DNA of 8,280 bases from UBA2632 sp964452155 (GTDB lineage Bacteria > Bacteroidota > Bacteroidia > Bacteroidales > Dysgonomonadaceae). The position numbers were made by a program, and so were the translations under genes. Under the pieces are notes generated by a model. The model was not told the DNA's origin. It searched no databases and saw nothing but the letters and a program-made list of their open reading frames with translations. Position 1 is the stretch's first letter, and each line of letters starts with the position of its first letter. Shown here one piece after another: positions 1 to 6,632 of the stretch. Location of the stretch: positions 1 through 8,280 of the forward strand of contig CAYVLC010000116.1 of assembly GCA_964452155.1 (NCBI GenBank). Direction: 5' to 3'.

Positions 1-47
1 AGTATGACAGTGGTTTTTACATCATTCCCATACCACATGCCTCATAG

Positions 48-75
48 CTAACGCCTAACAGCTAACAGCCAACGG
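48..75. repeat. 7-bp tandem repeat, four copies
   Basis: Four consecutive 7-mers can be read: CTAACGC, CTAACAG, CTAACAG and CCAACGG. Two are identical and the others differ at one to three positions. The array lies in the spacer beyond the 3' end of the acyl-CoA synthetase gene. It is a micro-satellite-like array; any role is unknown. Confidence 0.6.
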
Positions 76-125
76 TTATTACCTAGCAGCTATTCCTCTA
101 GTCACTAATCACTAGTTCAACCACA

Positions 126-141
126 CCGATTTGTAAATCGG
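126..141. repeat. REP-like palindrome
   Basis: CCGATTTGTAAATCGG has perfect 7-bp arms (CCGATTT / AAATCGG) around a GT loop, followed by GCGCAAGCGGGG. Short palindromes with a trailing G-rich tail are typical of REP-type elements mobilised by RAYT transposases. That family assignment is from memory and inference; no transposase gene lies in the window. Confidence 0.5.
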
Positions 142-251
142 CGCAAGCGGGGTTTATGAGTTTCGTTCTTAATTCTTTGTGCCCTTTGTGGTAAAACAAT
201 TTGGCTGCAGGCCATTAACGCATTTCATTGTCAATTGTCAACTCTCACTTC

Positions 252-1901
252 TTAATTCTTCTTCCTAATCTCCGCTCGTTTTATCTTGCCACTAATTGTT
301 TTTGGCAACTCATCTACAAACTCAATTATGCGCGGATATTTATAAGGTGCAGTAACCTGTTTGGTGTAGTCTTGTATCTCTTTTGTTAGCTCCTGCATGT
401 CTGCATCCTTAAAGCCTCCATTGAGCACTATGGTTGCTTTTATAATCTGCCCCCTCACCTCGTCTGGCACACCCGTTACAGCACACTCCACAACAGCTGG
501 GTGCGTAAGTATGGCACTCTCCACCTCAAATGGGCCTATCCTGTAGCCAGAGCTCTTTATCACATCGTCAGAGCGACCTTCAAACCAATAGTAACCATGC
601 TCATCTCTCCAAGCCATATCGCCAGTTCTGTAAACATTGTTGCTATAGACAGATTGTGTGAGCACTTCATCTTTGTAGTATCCCATAAATAGCCCTAGCG
701 GAATAGAGTTATCGGTCCTAAATATTACTTCGCCTGTTTCACCATCTTCTACCGATCTACCATCGGCAGCTATCAAATCCATATCGTAGGTCGGATTTGG
801 CACCCCCATCGATCCAGGTACGGGCTTCATCCACGGAAAAGTAATAATGGTAGCAGTTGTTTCTGTCTGCCCAAAAGCTTCGCGAATCATTAAGCCAGTT
901 GCTTTCTCAAATGCATCAAAAACAGAAGGATTAAGGGCTTCGCCAGCAGTGGTTACATATTCAAGAGATGAGAGGTCGTAGTCTTTCAAATTTTCTTTTA
1001 TTAGAAAACGATACACAGTGGGTGGCGCACAAAAAGAGGTAATCTTATACTTGGCTATCAACTGAAGCATCTCTGCAGGCACAAACCTCTCATGGTCGTA
1101 CACCATTATTTCTGCTCCCACAATCATTTGCCCGTATAGCTTTCCCCACACGGCCTTGCCCCAGCCAGTGTCGGCTACTGTGAGATGAAGGCTGTTTTCA
1201 TGCAAATTGTGCCAATACTTGGCCGTTACGATATGCCCAAGGGGATACAAAAAGTTGTGAATCACCATTTTGGGCTCGCCCGTAGTGCCCGATGTAAAGT
1301 AGAGTAGCATCATGTCGTCATTGCAGTTCACATGTTGGGGTCTCACAAAAGCAGGAGCATTGTTACACCCCTCTTCAAAATCTGCCCATCCAGGTTTGTC
1401 TGTATTGCCACAGCAAATTTTTATTTTCACACTCGGCGAGGCCTCCATAGATTCATCTACATGCCCTAGCACCAAATCATCATTTACTGCTACTATGGCT
1501 TTTATATTGGCCGCATTGTTTCTATACACAAGGTCTTTTTTGGTGAGCAAGTGTGTGGCCGGAATGACAATAGCCCCAATTTTGTGCAATCCTATAATGG
1601 CATACCAAAACTCAATTCTTCTTTTTAGAATAAGCATTACCATATCAGACCGCTCAATGCCTTGTTGCAAAAAGAAAGATGCCGCCTCATCGCTTTTCTC
1701 TTTCATCTCTTTGTAGGTAATCCTAACATGCACTCCCTTGTCATTTACCCAGCACAAAGCACTTTTGTTTGGTGCTTTCTTGGCCCACTCATCTACAACA
1801 TCGTAGGCAAAGTTGAAATTGTCTGGAACAATCACCTTATAATTTGCAGCAAAATCCTCCGTAGAGCTAAAACTCGTTTGTGTTAAAAAATTATCGATCA
1901 T
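252..1901 (-). CDS. AMP-forming acyl-CoA synthetase (acetyl-/medium-chain type)
   Basis: 549 aa, ATG start at 1901 with an A-rich leader. It is a member of the ANL superfamily, which activates a carboxylic acid with ATP to an acyl-adenylate and transfers it to CoA in the cytoplasm. The conserved motifs are present in order: TSGTTGEPK (residues 203-211, phosphate-binding loop), TAGEALN (318-324), EAFGQTET (341-348), YRTGD (424-428, ribose-binding Asp428), GRSDDVIKSSGYRIGP (442-457, hinge and CoA region) and PKTISGKIKR (533-542, catalytic Lys539). Length is normal and nothing is missing. The EAFGQTET motif and the overall layout fit the medium-chain acyl-CoA synthetase / acetyl-CoA-synthetase-like subgroup, but substrate cannot be read from sequence. 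It follows the XRE-cupin gene by 22 bp and is probably co-transcribed with and controlled by it, for use of a short or medium fatty or aromatic acid (inference). Confidence 0.95.
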   Translation of the reverse strand: MIDNFLTQTSFSSTEDFAANYKVIVPDNFNFAYDVVDEWAKKAPNKSALCWVNDKGVHVRITYKEMKEKSDEAASFFLQQGIERSDMVMLILKRRIEFWYAIIGLHKIGAIVIPATHLLTKKDLVYRNNAANIKAIVAVNDDLVLGHVDESMEASPSVKIKICCGNTDKPGWADFEEGCNNAPAFVRPQHVNCNDDMMLLYFTSGTTGEPKMVIHNFLYPLGHIVTAKYWHNLHENSLHLTVADTGWGKAVWGKLYGQMIVGAEIMVYDHERFVPAEMLQLIAKYKITSFCAPPTVYRFLIKENLKDYDLSSLEYVTTAGEALNPSVFDAFEKATGLMIREAFGQTETTATIITFPWMKPVPGSMGVPNPTYDMDLIAADGRSVEDGETGEVIFRTDNSIPLGLFMGYYKDEVLTQSVYSNNVYRTGDMAWRDEHGYYWFEGRSDDVIKSSGYRIGPFEVESAILTHPAVVECAVTGVPDEVRGQIIKATIVLNGGFKDADMQELTKEIQDYTKQVTAPYKYPRIIEFVDELPKTISGKIKRAEIRKKN

Positions 1902-1923
1902 ATTTTATTTTATATCTGTTCTA

Positions 1924-2478
1924 CTATACAATTACTACTAAGAGTTTCACTGGCTTGCCATCCATTGGTTGCATACAATGAGGCCGCGAGGCATCAAAAT
2001 AGATGCTATCGCCCTGGTTCAGAATAAGCTCTTTGCTGTCTATAAAAATCTTCATCCTCCCCTCTAGCACCCTATTAAACTCTTGTCCGCCGTGGTCGCT
2101 CTTATTCAATGGTAGGTGGGCCACTTCTGGTTCTATGGTCACCTCAAACACCTCGGCCTTTCTATTATTAAAGCCTCCGGCCAATGTTTGGTATTTGTAT
2201 GTCTTCACCCTATTTATCGACAATCCTTTGCCTTTTCGAGTCAGAAAATAGCTACTCATCTTGGGTTCTCCATCAAACATCAGTACAGAGGTATCTATAT
2301 CAAACCTCTCCGATATTGTCTTCATTATGCTTATTGTCATGTCTTTTGCCCCATTCTCGTAGTCTATATAATCTTCTATCGGAATGTCGCAAGCTGCAGC
2401 AAATGCTTCTTTTGTCATGTCTAAAGACTCTCGCAGCCCTTGCAATCTAAGGCCTATCTGTTTTATAACCTCGTTCAT
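1924..2478 (-). CDS. XRE-family transcriptional regulator with C-terminal cupin domain
   Basis: 184 aa, ATG at 2478. Residues about 7-66 form an XRE-type helix-turn-helix (LRESLDMTKEAFAAACDI, then a YENGAKDMTI segment and a helix). Residues about 105-184 form a small cupin barrel with HGGQEFNRVLEG (129-140) and GDSIYFDASRPH (156-167). Likely metal or ligand positions are His129, Glu133 and His167; the classical HxH is reduced to a single His, as is common in this regulator group. Such proteins sense a small molecule through the cupin and bind DNA through the HTH. The gene sits 22 bp upstream of the acyl-CoA synthetase, so it probably regulates that gene and itself, perhaps responding to the acid or its CoA ester (inference). 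A perfect TATATTTG -7 box lies 73 bp upstream of its ATG. Confidence 0.93.
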   Translation of the reverse strand: MNEVIKQIGLRLQGLRESLDMTKEAFAAACDIPIEDYIDYENGAKDMTISIMKTISERFDIDTSVLMFDGEPKMSSYFLTRKGKGLSINRVKTYKYQTLAGGFNNRKAEVFEVTIEPEVAHLPLNKSDHGGQEFNRVLEGRMKIFIDSKELILNQGDSIYFDASRPHCMQPMDGKPVKLLVVIV

Positions 2479-2494
2479 AGCATATTTCTTTTAT
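2479..2494 (-). promoter_or_regulatory. A-rich translation leader of the XRE-cupin gene
   Basis: On the minus strand the bases before the ATG read ATAAAAGAAATATGCT. There is no GGAGG-like Shine-Dalgarno. A very similar AAAGAAA...CT leader precedes the CotH gene (3863-3877) and the helicase-like gene (5045-5062), which supports all three start choices. A-rich leaders are usual in Bacteroidota. Confidence 0.5.
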
Positions 2495-2550
2495 AGTATT
2501 AAAAACTTTGCTAAAGTATAAAATTATTAGCAATTAGAGGGCACAAATCA

Positions 2551-2558
2551 CAAATATA
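2551..2558 (-). promoter_or_regulatory. Bacteroidota-type -7 promoter box for the regulator / acyl-CoA synthetase pair
   Basis: The minus strand reads TATATTTG, a perfect match to the TAnnTTTG -7 box recognised by the Bacteroidota primary sigma factor. It lies 73 bp upstream of the XRE-cupin ATG. No clear TTTG at the -33 position is visible, since that area is a G-rich tract, so the call rests on the -7 box and its location. Confidence 0.45.
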
Positions 2559-2567
2559 TTGTACCTG

Positions 2568-2574
2568 CCCCCCC
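2568..2574 (+). repeat. C7 homopolymer tract
   Basis: Seven consecutive C followed by TCTC, in the spacer between the CotH gene and the XRE-cupin gene, just upstream of the -7 box at 2551-2558. It falls where the -33 region would sit, so slippage could alter promoter spacing (inference). Confidence 0.55.
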
Positions 2575-2599
2575 TCTCACCACCACTGCACAGCTTTTT

Positions 2600-3862
2600 T
2601 TATGGCACCTCTCTCATACTGCCCGCAGCATAGCCATCTATATAGGCTACACGCTTGTGTAACCAATCTAGCAGCTGTTTCAAGTATTTATCTACACTTC
2701 CTGTGCTTTGTTGCCAACGTTTTTGATCTCTTGCATGCGACTCTCTTATCAGATGGGCATACTCTTTGATATATTCTACAAGTATAGGATAGTTTTGCTC
2801 TTTAAATCGAGACCACTTTGCTCTAAACAGTTCCCTCATAACAGGGTCGTCTGCAATTTTAGCAAAAAAAGCAGTTCCTTTTGCACTGCCACTCCAAAAC
2901 AAACTTCTACTAGGATTTACAAAATGAGTACCCGAGCCCTCGTAGCCAAATGCCCAATCGAAATCCCAAATGGGTCCCATACAGTATTTATGGCCTCTCT
3001 TCTTGTAGATATAGGTGCTCTTGGGGTGGTTTATCTCCTCGTTGCCTGTGAGCATATATACAATCAAATAATCTACAAAAGCATCGGCATCAAAGTAGTT
3101 TAGGTAATCGTTTTTGGGAAACGAAGGCCCATAGACAAGGTCGTCCAAGGCATCGAAATCATTTTTTATTACATCAAATACCCCCTCAGCATCGGCTGGC
3201 AACATTTTACTCAAATCGGGGTGACTTATCATCACGGGCAGTTGATAGTTTTTAGAGTAAAACTGATAATCTTCATCAAAATTGGTATCCAGTTCTACCA
3301 ACCAACCACCCTCACCCACATTTATGCGATTGTCTGTCACCTCCTTGTGTTCTGTAAATGTGTAGTTTCCTATATAGCTACCATTTAGTGTTACATCCAC
3401 CGGAATCATACTATGGGTAAAGGGCATTTCCAGCAACTGTCCGGTTTTCATAGCCACTGCATTGCACATCAAACTAGGGTCGATATAATTTTGAAGCAAC
3501 ACCCAGTTTTTCTCTGCCGCCAAACCCAGCAACGATGCTGCTTTATCTAACTTAAATCTGTAAGGTTTTTTAGGCATATTCCACGTAGAATTTCCTCTTC
3601 CTCTTATGGAGGCTCGCCCCTCAAAATCGTCATAACTATTGCCCCCAACAATGCGTATATTGGCATCTATATATACTTTTTTCTCAACAATAGGTACACC
3701 CCCATCCGTATCTATATAAATATGCGGTATCTTGGCCACCTCTTCCTCTACAGGCGTATCTATCTTTACATCATCTGCTGTGTCTGTACACGAAGGGTAC
3801 AAAAACAGAACAGCTAAGAGTAGCAATAGCACTTCTGTTTTCATTCTCATTTTGTTATTCAT
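2600..3862 (-). CDS. CotH kinase family lipoprotein
   Basis: 420 aa, ATG at 3862. The N-terminus is a lipoprotein signal: charged MNNKMRMK, a Leu-rich hydrophobic core, then YPSC with Cys25 as the likely lipidated residue. The acidic TDTADD stretch after the Cys resembles the Bacteroidota surface-export signal, so the protein is probably outer-membrane anchored and possibly surface exposed. Residues about 45-400 match the CotH fold: IRGRGNSTW (86-94), KKPYRFKLDKAASLLG (98-113), KNWVLL (118-123), the ligand Glu171 region, NEEINHPKSTYIY (274-286) and MGPIWDFDWAFG (295-306), where Asp300 and Asp302 are candidate metal-binding/catalytic residues. CotH itself is an atypical secreted protein kinase of spore coats; the substrate of this bacterial surface homologue is unknown. 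Length is normal. It stands alone between the helicase-like gene (69 bp) and the XRE-cupin gene (121 bp); no functional link is evident. Confidence 0.92.
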   Translation of the reverse strand: MNNKMRMKTEVLLLLLAVLFLYPSCTDTADDVKIDTPVEEEVAKIPHIYIDTDGGVPIVEKKVYIDANIRIVGGNSYDDFEGRASIRGRGNSTWNMPKKPYRFKLDKAASLLGLAAEKNWVLLQNYIDPSLMCNAVAMKTGQLLEMPFTHSMIPVDVTLNGSYIGNYTFTEHKEVTDNRINVGEGGWLVELDTNFDEDYQFYSKNYQLPVMISHPDLSKMLPADAEGVFDVIKNDFDALDDLVYGPSFPKNDYLNYFDADAFVDYLIVYMLTGNEEINHPKSTYIYKKRGHKYCMGPIWDFDWAFGYEGSGTHFVNPSRSLFWSGSAKGTAFFAKIADDPVMRELFRAKWSRFKEQNYPILVEYIKEYAHLIRESHARDQKRWQQSTGSVDKYLKQLLDWLHKRVAYIDGYAAGSMREVP

Positions 3863-3931
3863 AGTATTTTTCTTTAATTAATTTCATTATTGCCCATGTG
3901 GCTCATGCATCCTTTTCTTATTTGCGGCCCA

Positions 3932-5044
3932 CTACACATCATTTTCAAACCCCTTTAGCTCCTCTACCGTATCTTCGCTCCTTATTATGTAGGTTGTATT
4001 GCGTGCACGTGTCATGCTCACATACAATATGTTTTTTAGCCTATTCTCTTTTCGTTTCATTTCTATTATATAGTTAGACTCGTCAAACCCAAAGAGAATC
4101 ACATTGTCAAACTGCAACCCCTCGGCATTAAATATAGAAATAAACAGTGGTGTAGTAGAGTTGAAGTCATGCTTTCTTAGGTCGCCATTTATTTCGTAAT
4201 ACCTGTGGTCTATAGCATGGCTTTTTAGATAAAAAGAGAGCTCTGCAAATCTATTATTGTTGGGGCATATTATGGCCACCCTACTACCCTCCCCCTCAAG
4301 TGCTTGTATGGTAGTGGCTATCGCCTTCAGCTCATCGCCATATTTTGTATCTATAGCCTTGTATTTCACATCAGTTGCTAGCGGTTGCAAATTGCAACAA
4401 TTTTCTTTAGAATCTGCATATTCACTATCTCCCAAGAAATAATTCCTCACCCGCAGTAGTTTGTTGGTTGCAGTGTCTCTGTTCAGGTAGTTTAGTTGCT
4501 TATGTATGCAATCATTTATAATGCCCTCCCTATCCACTTTGTTATCATAGATAGCTTGTTTAAAATCGCCGTAACAGACTATTCTCTTTGCTATTCGTTT
4601 TATCAACTCCCACTCCTTTGGTAGGTAGTCTTGCACCTCATTCACTATAATCAGGTTGTACATCTCGCTAAGCTCCTCTTCCAACAGATGGGTAAGTATG
4701 CTGTCGTAGTTGTCATGGTAGTCTGAGTTCATGCTCACACTTATTCGGTTATTGCCAGCCATCTTCCAAAAAAACTTGTCCTTGTCCTCTATCCTAGCCT
4801 TGTTGCTCACCCCCAGCTCTTTCAGAGCCGTACTTATATATCCATACATTGCATTGTTCGACACCAAAAAAAGCGAATCAATATCCTTTTTCTCCACTAT
4901 TTTCTGCAAGCTATACATGCAAATCAACGATTTGCCACTCCATGGCGGTCCTTCCATAAAAATGTTATCATCTGCATTGGTGCAAAAACTAATTAGCTCA
5001 CGTTGTCGGTCCGACAATTGAGCGTAAGGCTTAAGTATTGACAT
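3932..5044 (-). CDS. Mini SF1 (UvrD/DUF2075-like) helicase-family ATPase
   Basis: 370 aa from the ATG at 5044. The frame can be extended to a TTG at 5128, but the ATG is preceded by an AAAAGAAAATAACTACT leader like those of two neighbours, so I prefer it. Visible motifs: Q-motif-like LSDRQRELIS (10-19); Walker A GPPWSGKS (32-39); Walker B region LIIVNEVQD (131-139), where the usual Asp is Asn135 while Glu136 and Gln138 remain; motif III GDFKQAIY (159-166); motif V FNAEGLQFDNVILFG (305-319); and motif VI YVSMTRAR (341-348) with Arg346 as probable arginine finger. At ~370 aa it is about half a UvrD/PcrA, so the 1B/2B accessory subdomains and any nuclease are missing. The C-terminal motifs make it complete rather than truncated. 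It may be a translocase, a regulated ATPase or part of a defence-like module; none is proven. Confidence 0.85.
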   Translation of the reverse strand: MSILKPYAQLSDRQRELISFCTNADDNIFMEGPPWSGKSLICMYSLQKIVEKKDIDSLFLVSNNAMYGYISTALKELGVSNKARIEDKDKFFWKMAGNNRISVSMNSDYHDNYDSILTHLLEEELSEMYNLIIVNEVQDYLPKEWELIKRIAKRIVCYGDFKQAIYDNKVDREGIINDCIHKQLNYLNRDTATNKLLRVRNYFLGDSEYADSKENCCNLQPLATDVKYKAIDTKYGDELKAIATTIQALEGEGSRVAIICPNNNRFAELSFYLKSHAIDHRYYEINGDLRKHDFNSTTPLFISIFNAEGLQFDNVILFGFDESNYIIEMKRKENRLKNILYVSMTRARNTTYIIRSEDTVEELKGFENDV

Positions 5045-5062
5045 AGTAGTTATTTTCTTTTC
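5045..5062 (-). promoter_or_regulatory. A-rich leader that fixes the helicase-like start
   Basis: On the minus strand the stretch ends AAAAGAAAATAACTACT just before the ATG at 5044. The same AAAGAAA...CT pattern stands before the CotH and XRE-cupin ATGs. The upstream TTG at 5128 lacks it. Confidence 0.5.
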
Positions 5063-5214
5063 ATTTTCAAAAAACTTACATGCTGGCGCAGGTATATACC
5101 CGTACCTAGAACTTCTTTCGATAAGCAATATAAATATTTTATCTCAATTTACTTACTCTCTTTCTGTTGTTTTGTTTGCGGCTTTTTATTATATTCATCT
5201 ACTACAATCTATTA

Positions 5215-5252
5215 TTGGTAGTGTTATTTACCAAAGACAGGTCGCAACCTGT
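5215..5252. repeat. Pair of adjacent palindromes, REP-like
   Basis: Two inverted repeats stand 2 bp apart. The first has arms TTGGTA (5215-5220) and TACCAA (5229-5234). The second is ACAGGTCGCAACCTGT (5237-5252), with 6-bp arms around CGCA. Downstream is GCCTACAA. The AGGTCGCAACCT palindrome with a CTACAA flank looks like REP-type elements seen between genes in Bacteroidota genomes (recollection, not searched). It lies about 170 bp upstream of the helicase-like ATG. Confidence 0.5.
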
Positions 5253-5283
5253 GCCTACAAGATATATTTTTAAAACTTAGCTA

Positions 5284-5330
5284 TCCTGTTTTTTATCATC
5301 CACATCGTTGGCCCAGCTCGCAGGGTTGGT
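5284..5330 (+). repeat. Direct repeat copy A (3' side of the TerB-like gene)
   Basis: This 47-bp block aligns without gaps to 6644-6690, with 40 identical bases. The most conserved part is 5301-5330 (28 of 30), containing CGTTGGCCCAGCTCG and AGGGTTGGT. Together the copies bracket the TerB-like gene. CCC/GGG arms with G-U extensions could form a weak hairpin in plus-strand RNA. AT-rich words (ATATATTTT at 5262-5270 and 5343-5351) lie on both sides. Confidence 0.85.
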
Positions 5331-5353
5331 CATTATATATGCATATATTTTAT

Positions 5354-5378
5354 CGTAGAGTGCGTAGTGCCGTAGTGC
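5354..5378. repeat. 8-bp tandem repeat
   Basis: CGTAGAGTG, CGTAGTGC and CGTAGTGC follow one another directly, then GTTGCC. It is a micro-tandem array of the same style as the 7-mer array at 48-75, and lies 24 bp beyond repeat copy A. Confidence 0.6.
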
Positions 5379-5540
5379 GTTGCCAATAATATGGTCGCGA
5401 AATAATTTTTGCCATACAAAAGAGTTACGCCCCAATAGATCTATTTTTTTTTCTTGAAGCCTTTATTTTCAGTTCCCTAGTTTCAATTTTCGGGTTTTGC
5501 TTTTCAATTTTATTACACACACACAAAAAAAAACTCACAT

Positions 5541-6626
5541 CTACTGTTCGTCCATCAGTCGTGTAAGTATCATCGAGAAAATATCTACATTGTCACTCAA
5601 CTCCAAAAAAGGACTTTTGCCCCGTTCTTTCTGTATATCCACCCCATTAGAGTATGGTTCAATGGCCAATATGCTATTTATTTGTATAGTTTTGTTGCCC
5701 TTTGCACCCATAAATATGAGCCTCTTGTTGGTAAGGTAAAGCTGCCCCGAGTCTATTCTCTGCCACTCGTCTTTTGTTATATTGTTTATCCTAAGGCTTC
5801 CAACACGATAATATACCCCCTTTGCCAATTTTATTCTTCCCGTTGGCCCTGCATAGTTTCTTCGTTTCACCACCCTTCTCTCTTCCATCCATTGCACAAA
5901 GGTGCTAAAGTGCATTGTCTCCTGCTTCCGTATGTTTATAGTGGGCACTATTTCTGGCAGTTGCCCATTCTCTATTTGCCAATAGAGCTTGTACCTCTCT
6001 AGCATAGCTACCGATTTGCTGTCTATTTTAGGGTCTATACCCAAACTCCTAGCAATGTCGTTCATCTGCCGCTCTTCGCTAGGCGATATCCGCTCGTTGG
6101 CCACTGCACCATCAATAAAACCCTGCAATATCCGTCCTGCACTTTTGCTGTAAATCTCTTTTGCCACATCGGTCGGTATTTGCAAATGGGCTTTCAGCTT
6201 TTCCAGTTTTTCTTTCTCCACATCATCCAGCACACCGTCGCTCACAGCCCCCTTCACATGTTGTGCATACACCCTGGTCTTTTCATTGGCCATTATGGCA
6301 TCTACATCGGCTGGGGCCAGCATCAATATCTCTCTCAGGTGTGCCAACTGATCTATCTCTGCCTGCTCCAACCTGCTGTCTGCCACACAATGGCGCACAT
6401 AATCTGCAAACAAACTCATTCTCCATTCTTTAAACTTATGTCTTAGGTCTGTTTTGTACTCATCAGAGAGGGCTATTATGTCGTCAATCCCCACCCTAGT
6501 TATATCTGCCTCGTTCTGTGCAAGCAGATTATTGAGTGCTATCATCACATTTGCCAAAGGTTTTTTTTTAAACAATCGTTCAAAAAAACTAGGCTCTTGC
6601 AGTGGTTTAGGTGTAAAAATTCTCAT
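5541..6626 (-). CDS. TerB-like triple-repeat protein with C-terminal PH/GRAM-like domain
   Basis: 361 aa, ATG at 6626, TAG stop at 5541-5543. The middle of the protein holds three copies of a helical unit with an exact 47-residue period, starting at residues 73 (FADYVRHCVADSRL), 120 (YAQHVKGAVSDGVL) and 167 (LQGFIDGAVANERI). Each continues with an E-rich helix and an (L/I)xI/A-P or DP turn. The VADxxL-xxxE-xxxL pattern resembles TerB/tellurite-resistance-type acidic helical domains. Residues about 270-358 contain YYRVGSLRI and GQLYLTNKRLIFMGAKGNKTIQINSI (294-319), the strand pattern of bacterial PH/GRAM-like domains, which often bind membranes or act as stress-protein modules. There is no signal peptide or membrane segment; cytoplasmic. 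Function is unknown; tellurite resistance should not be assumed. The gene is bracketed by ~47-bp direct repeats. Confidence 0.85.
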   Translation of the reverse strand: MRIFTPKPLQEPSFFERLFKKKPLANVMIALNNLLAQNEADITRVGIDDIIALSDEYKTDLRHKFKEWRMSLFADYVRHCVADSRLEQAEIDQLAHLREILMLAPADVDAIMANEKTRVYAQHVKGAVSDGVLDDVEKEKLEKLKAHLQIPTDVAKEIYSKSAGRILQGFIDGAVANERISPSEERQMNDIARSLGIDPKIDSKSVAMLERYKLYWQIENGQLPEIVPTINIRKQETMHFSTFVQWMEERRVVKRRNYAGPTGRIKLAKGVYYRVGSLRINNITKDEWQRIDSGQLYLTNKRLIFMGAKGNKTIQINSILAIEPYSNGVDIQKERGKSPFLELSDNVDIFSMILTRLMDEQ

Positions 6627-6632
6627 CTATCT

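Larger units (their letters stand above)
1..251. other. Intergenic region with short repeats, downstream of the acyl-CoA synthetase
   Basis: No gene is supported here. The stretch lies 3' of the acyl-CoA synthetase gene, which reads leftward into it. It is built of low-complexity motifs: a four-copy 7-bp tandem repeat (48-75), repeated CACTA-type words (103-116), a 7-bp-arm palindrome (126-141), a CTTTGTGCCCTTTGTGGTA motif (175-193) and a repeated TTGTCAA word (229-242). A weak TGGC/GCCA inverted repeat near 203-215 is too poor, and lacks a T tract, to call a terminator. I see this as repeat-rich spacer; no function is evident. Confidence 0.6.
5045..5540. other. Repeat-rich intergenic region between the TerB-like and helicase-like genes
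   Basis: About 500 bp without a supported gene. It contains, from left to right: a hairpin pair (5215-5252), repeat copy A (5284-5330), an 8-bp tandem repeat (5354-5378), a 10-bp TTTCAATTTT direct repeat (5481-5490 and 5502-5511), and (AC)5 followed by A9 (5515-5533). The A9 reads as T9 on the minus strand just after the TerB-like stop and could aid termination, but no stable stem precedes it. No good TAnnTTTG promoter for the helicase-like gene was found. Confidence 0.6.

Noticed and set aside
1312..1716. Plus-strand open frame of 134 codons inside the acyl-CoA synthetase gene
   Set aside because: It is antisense to conserved motifs of a clear gene; a shadow frame.
5045..5128. N-terminal extension of the helicase-like protein from a TTG
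   Set aside because: The start is TTG, lacks the A-rich leader, and the added residues have no conserved pattern; the ATG at 5044 has the leader.
5515..5533. Terminator of the TerB-like gene
   Set aside because: The minus strand has T9 soon after the stop, but no GC-rich stem precedes it.
6161..6446. Plus-strand open frames (88-90 codons) inside the TerB-like gene
   Set aside because: Antisense shadows of the repeat-bearing protein, rich in His, Pro, Ser and Cys as expected of non-coding frames.
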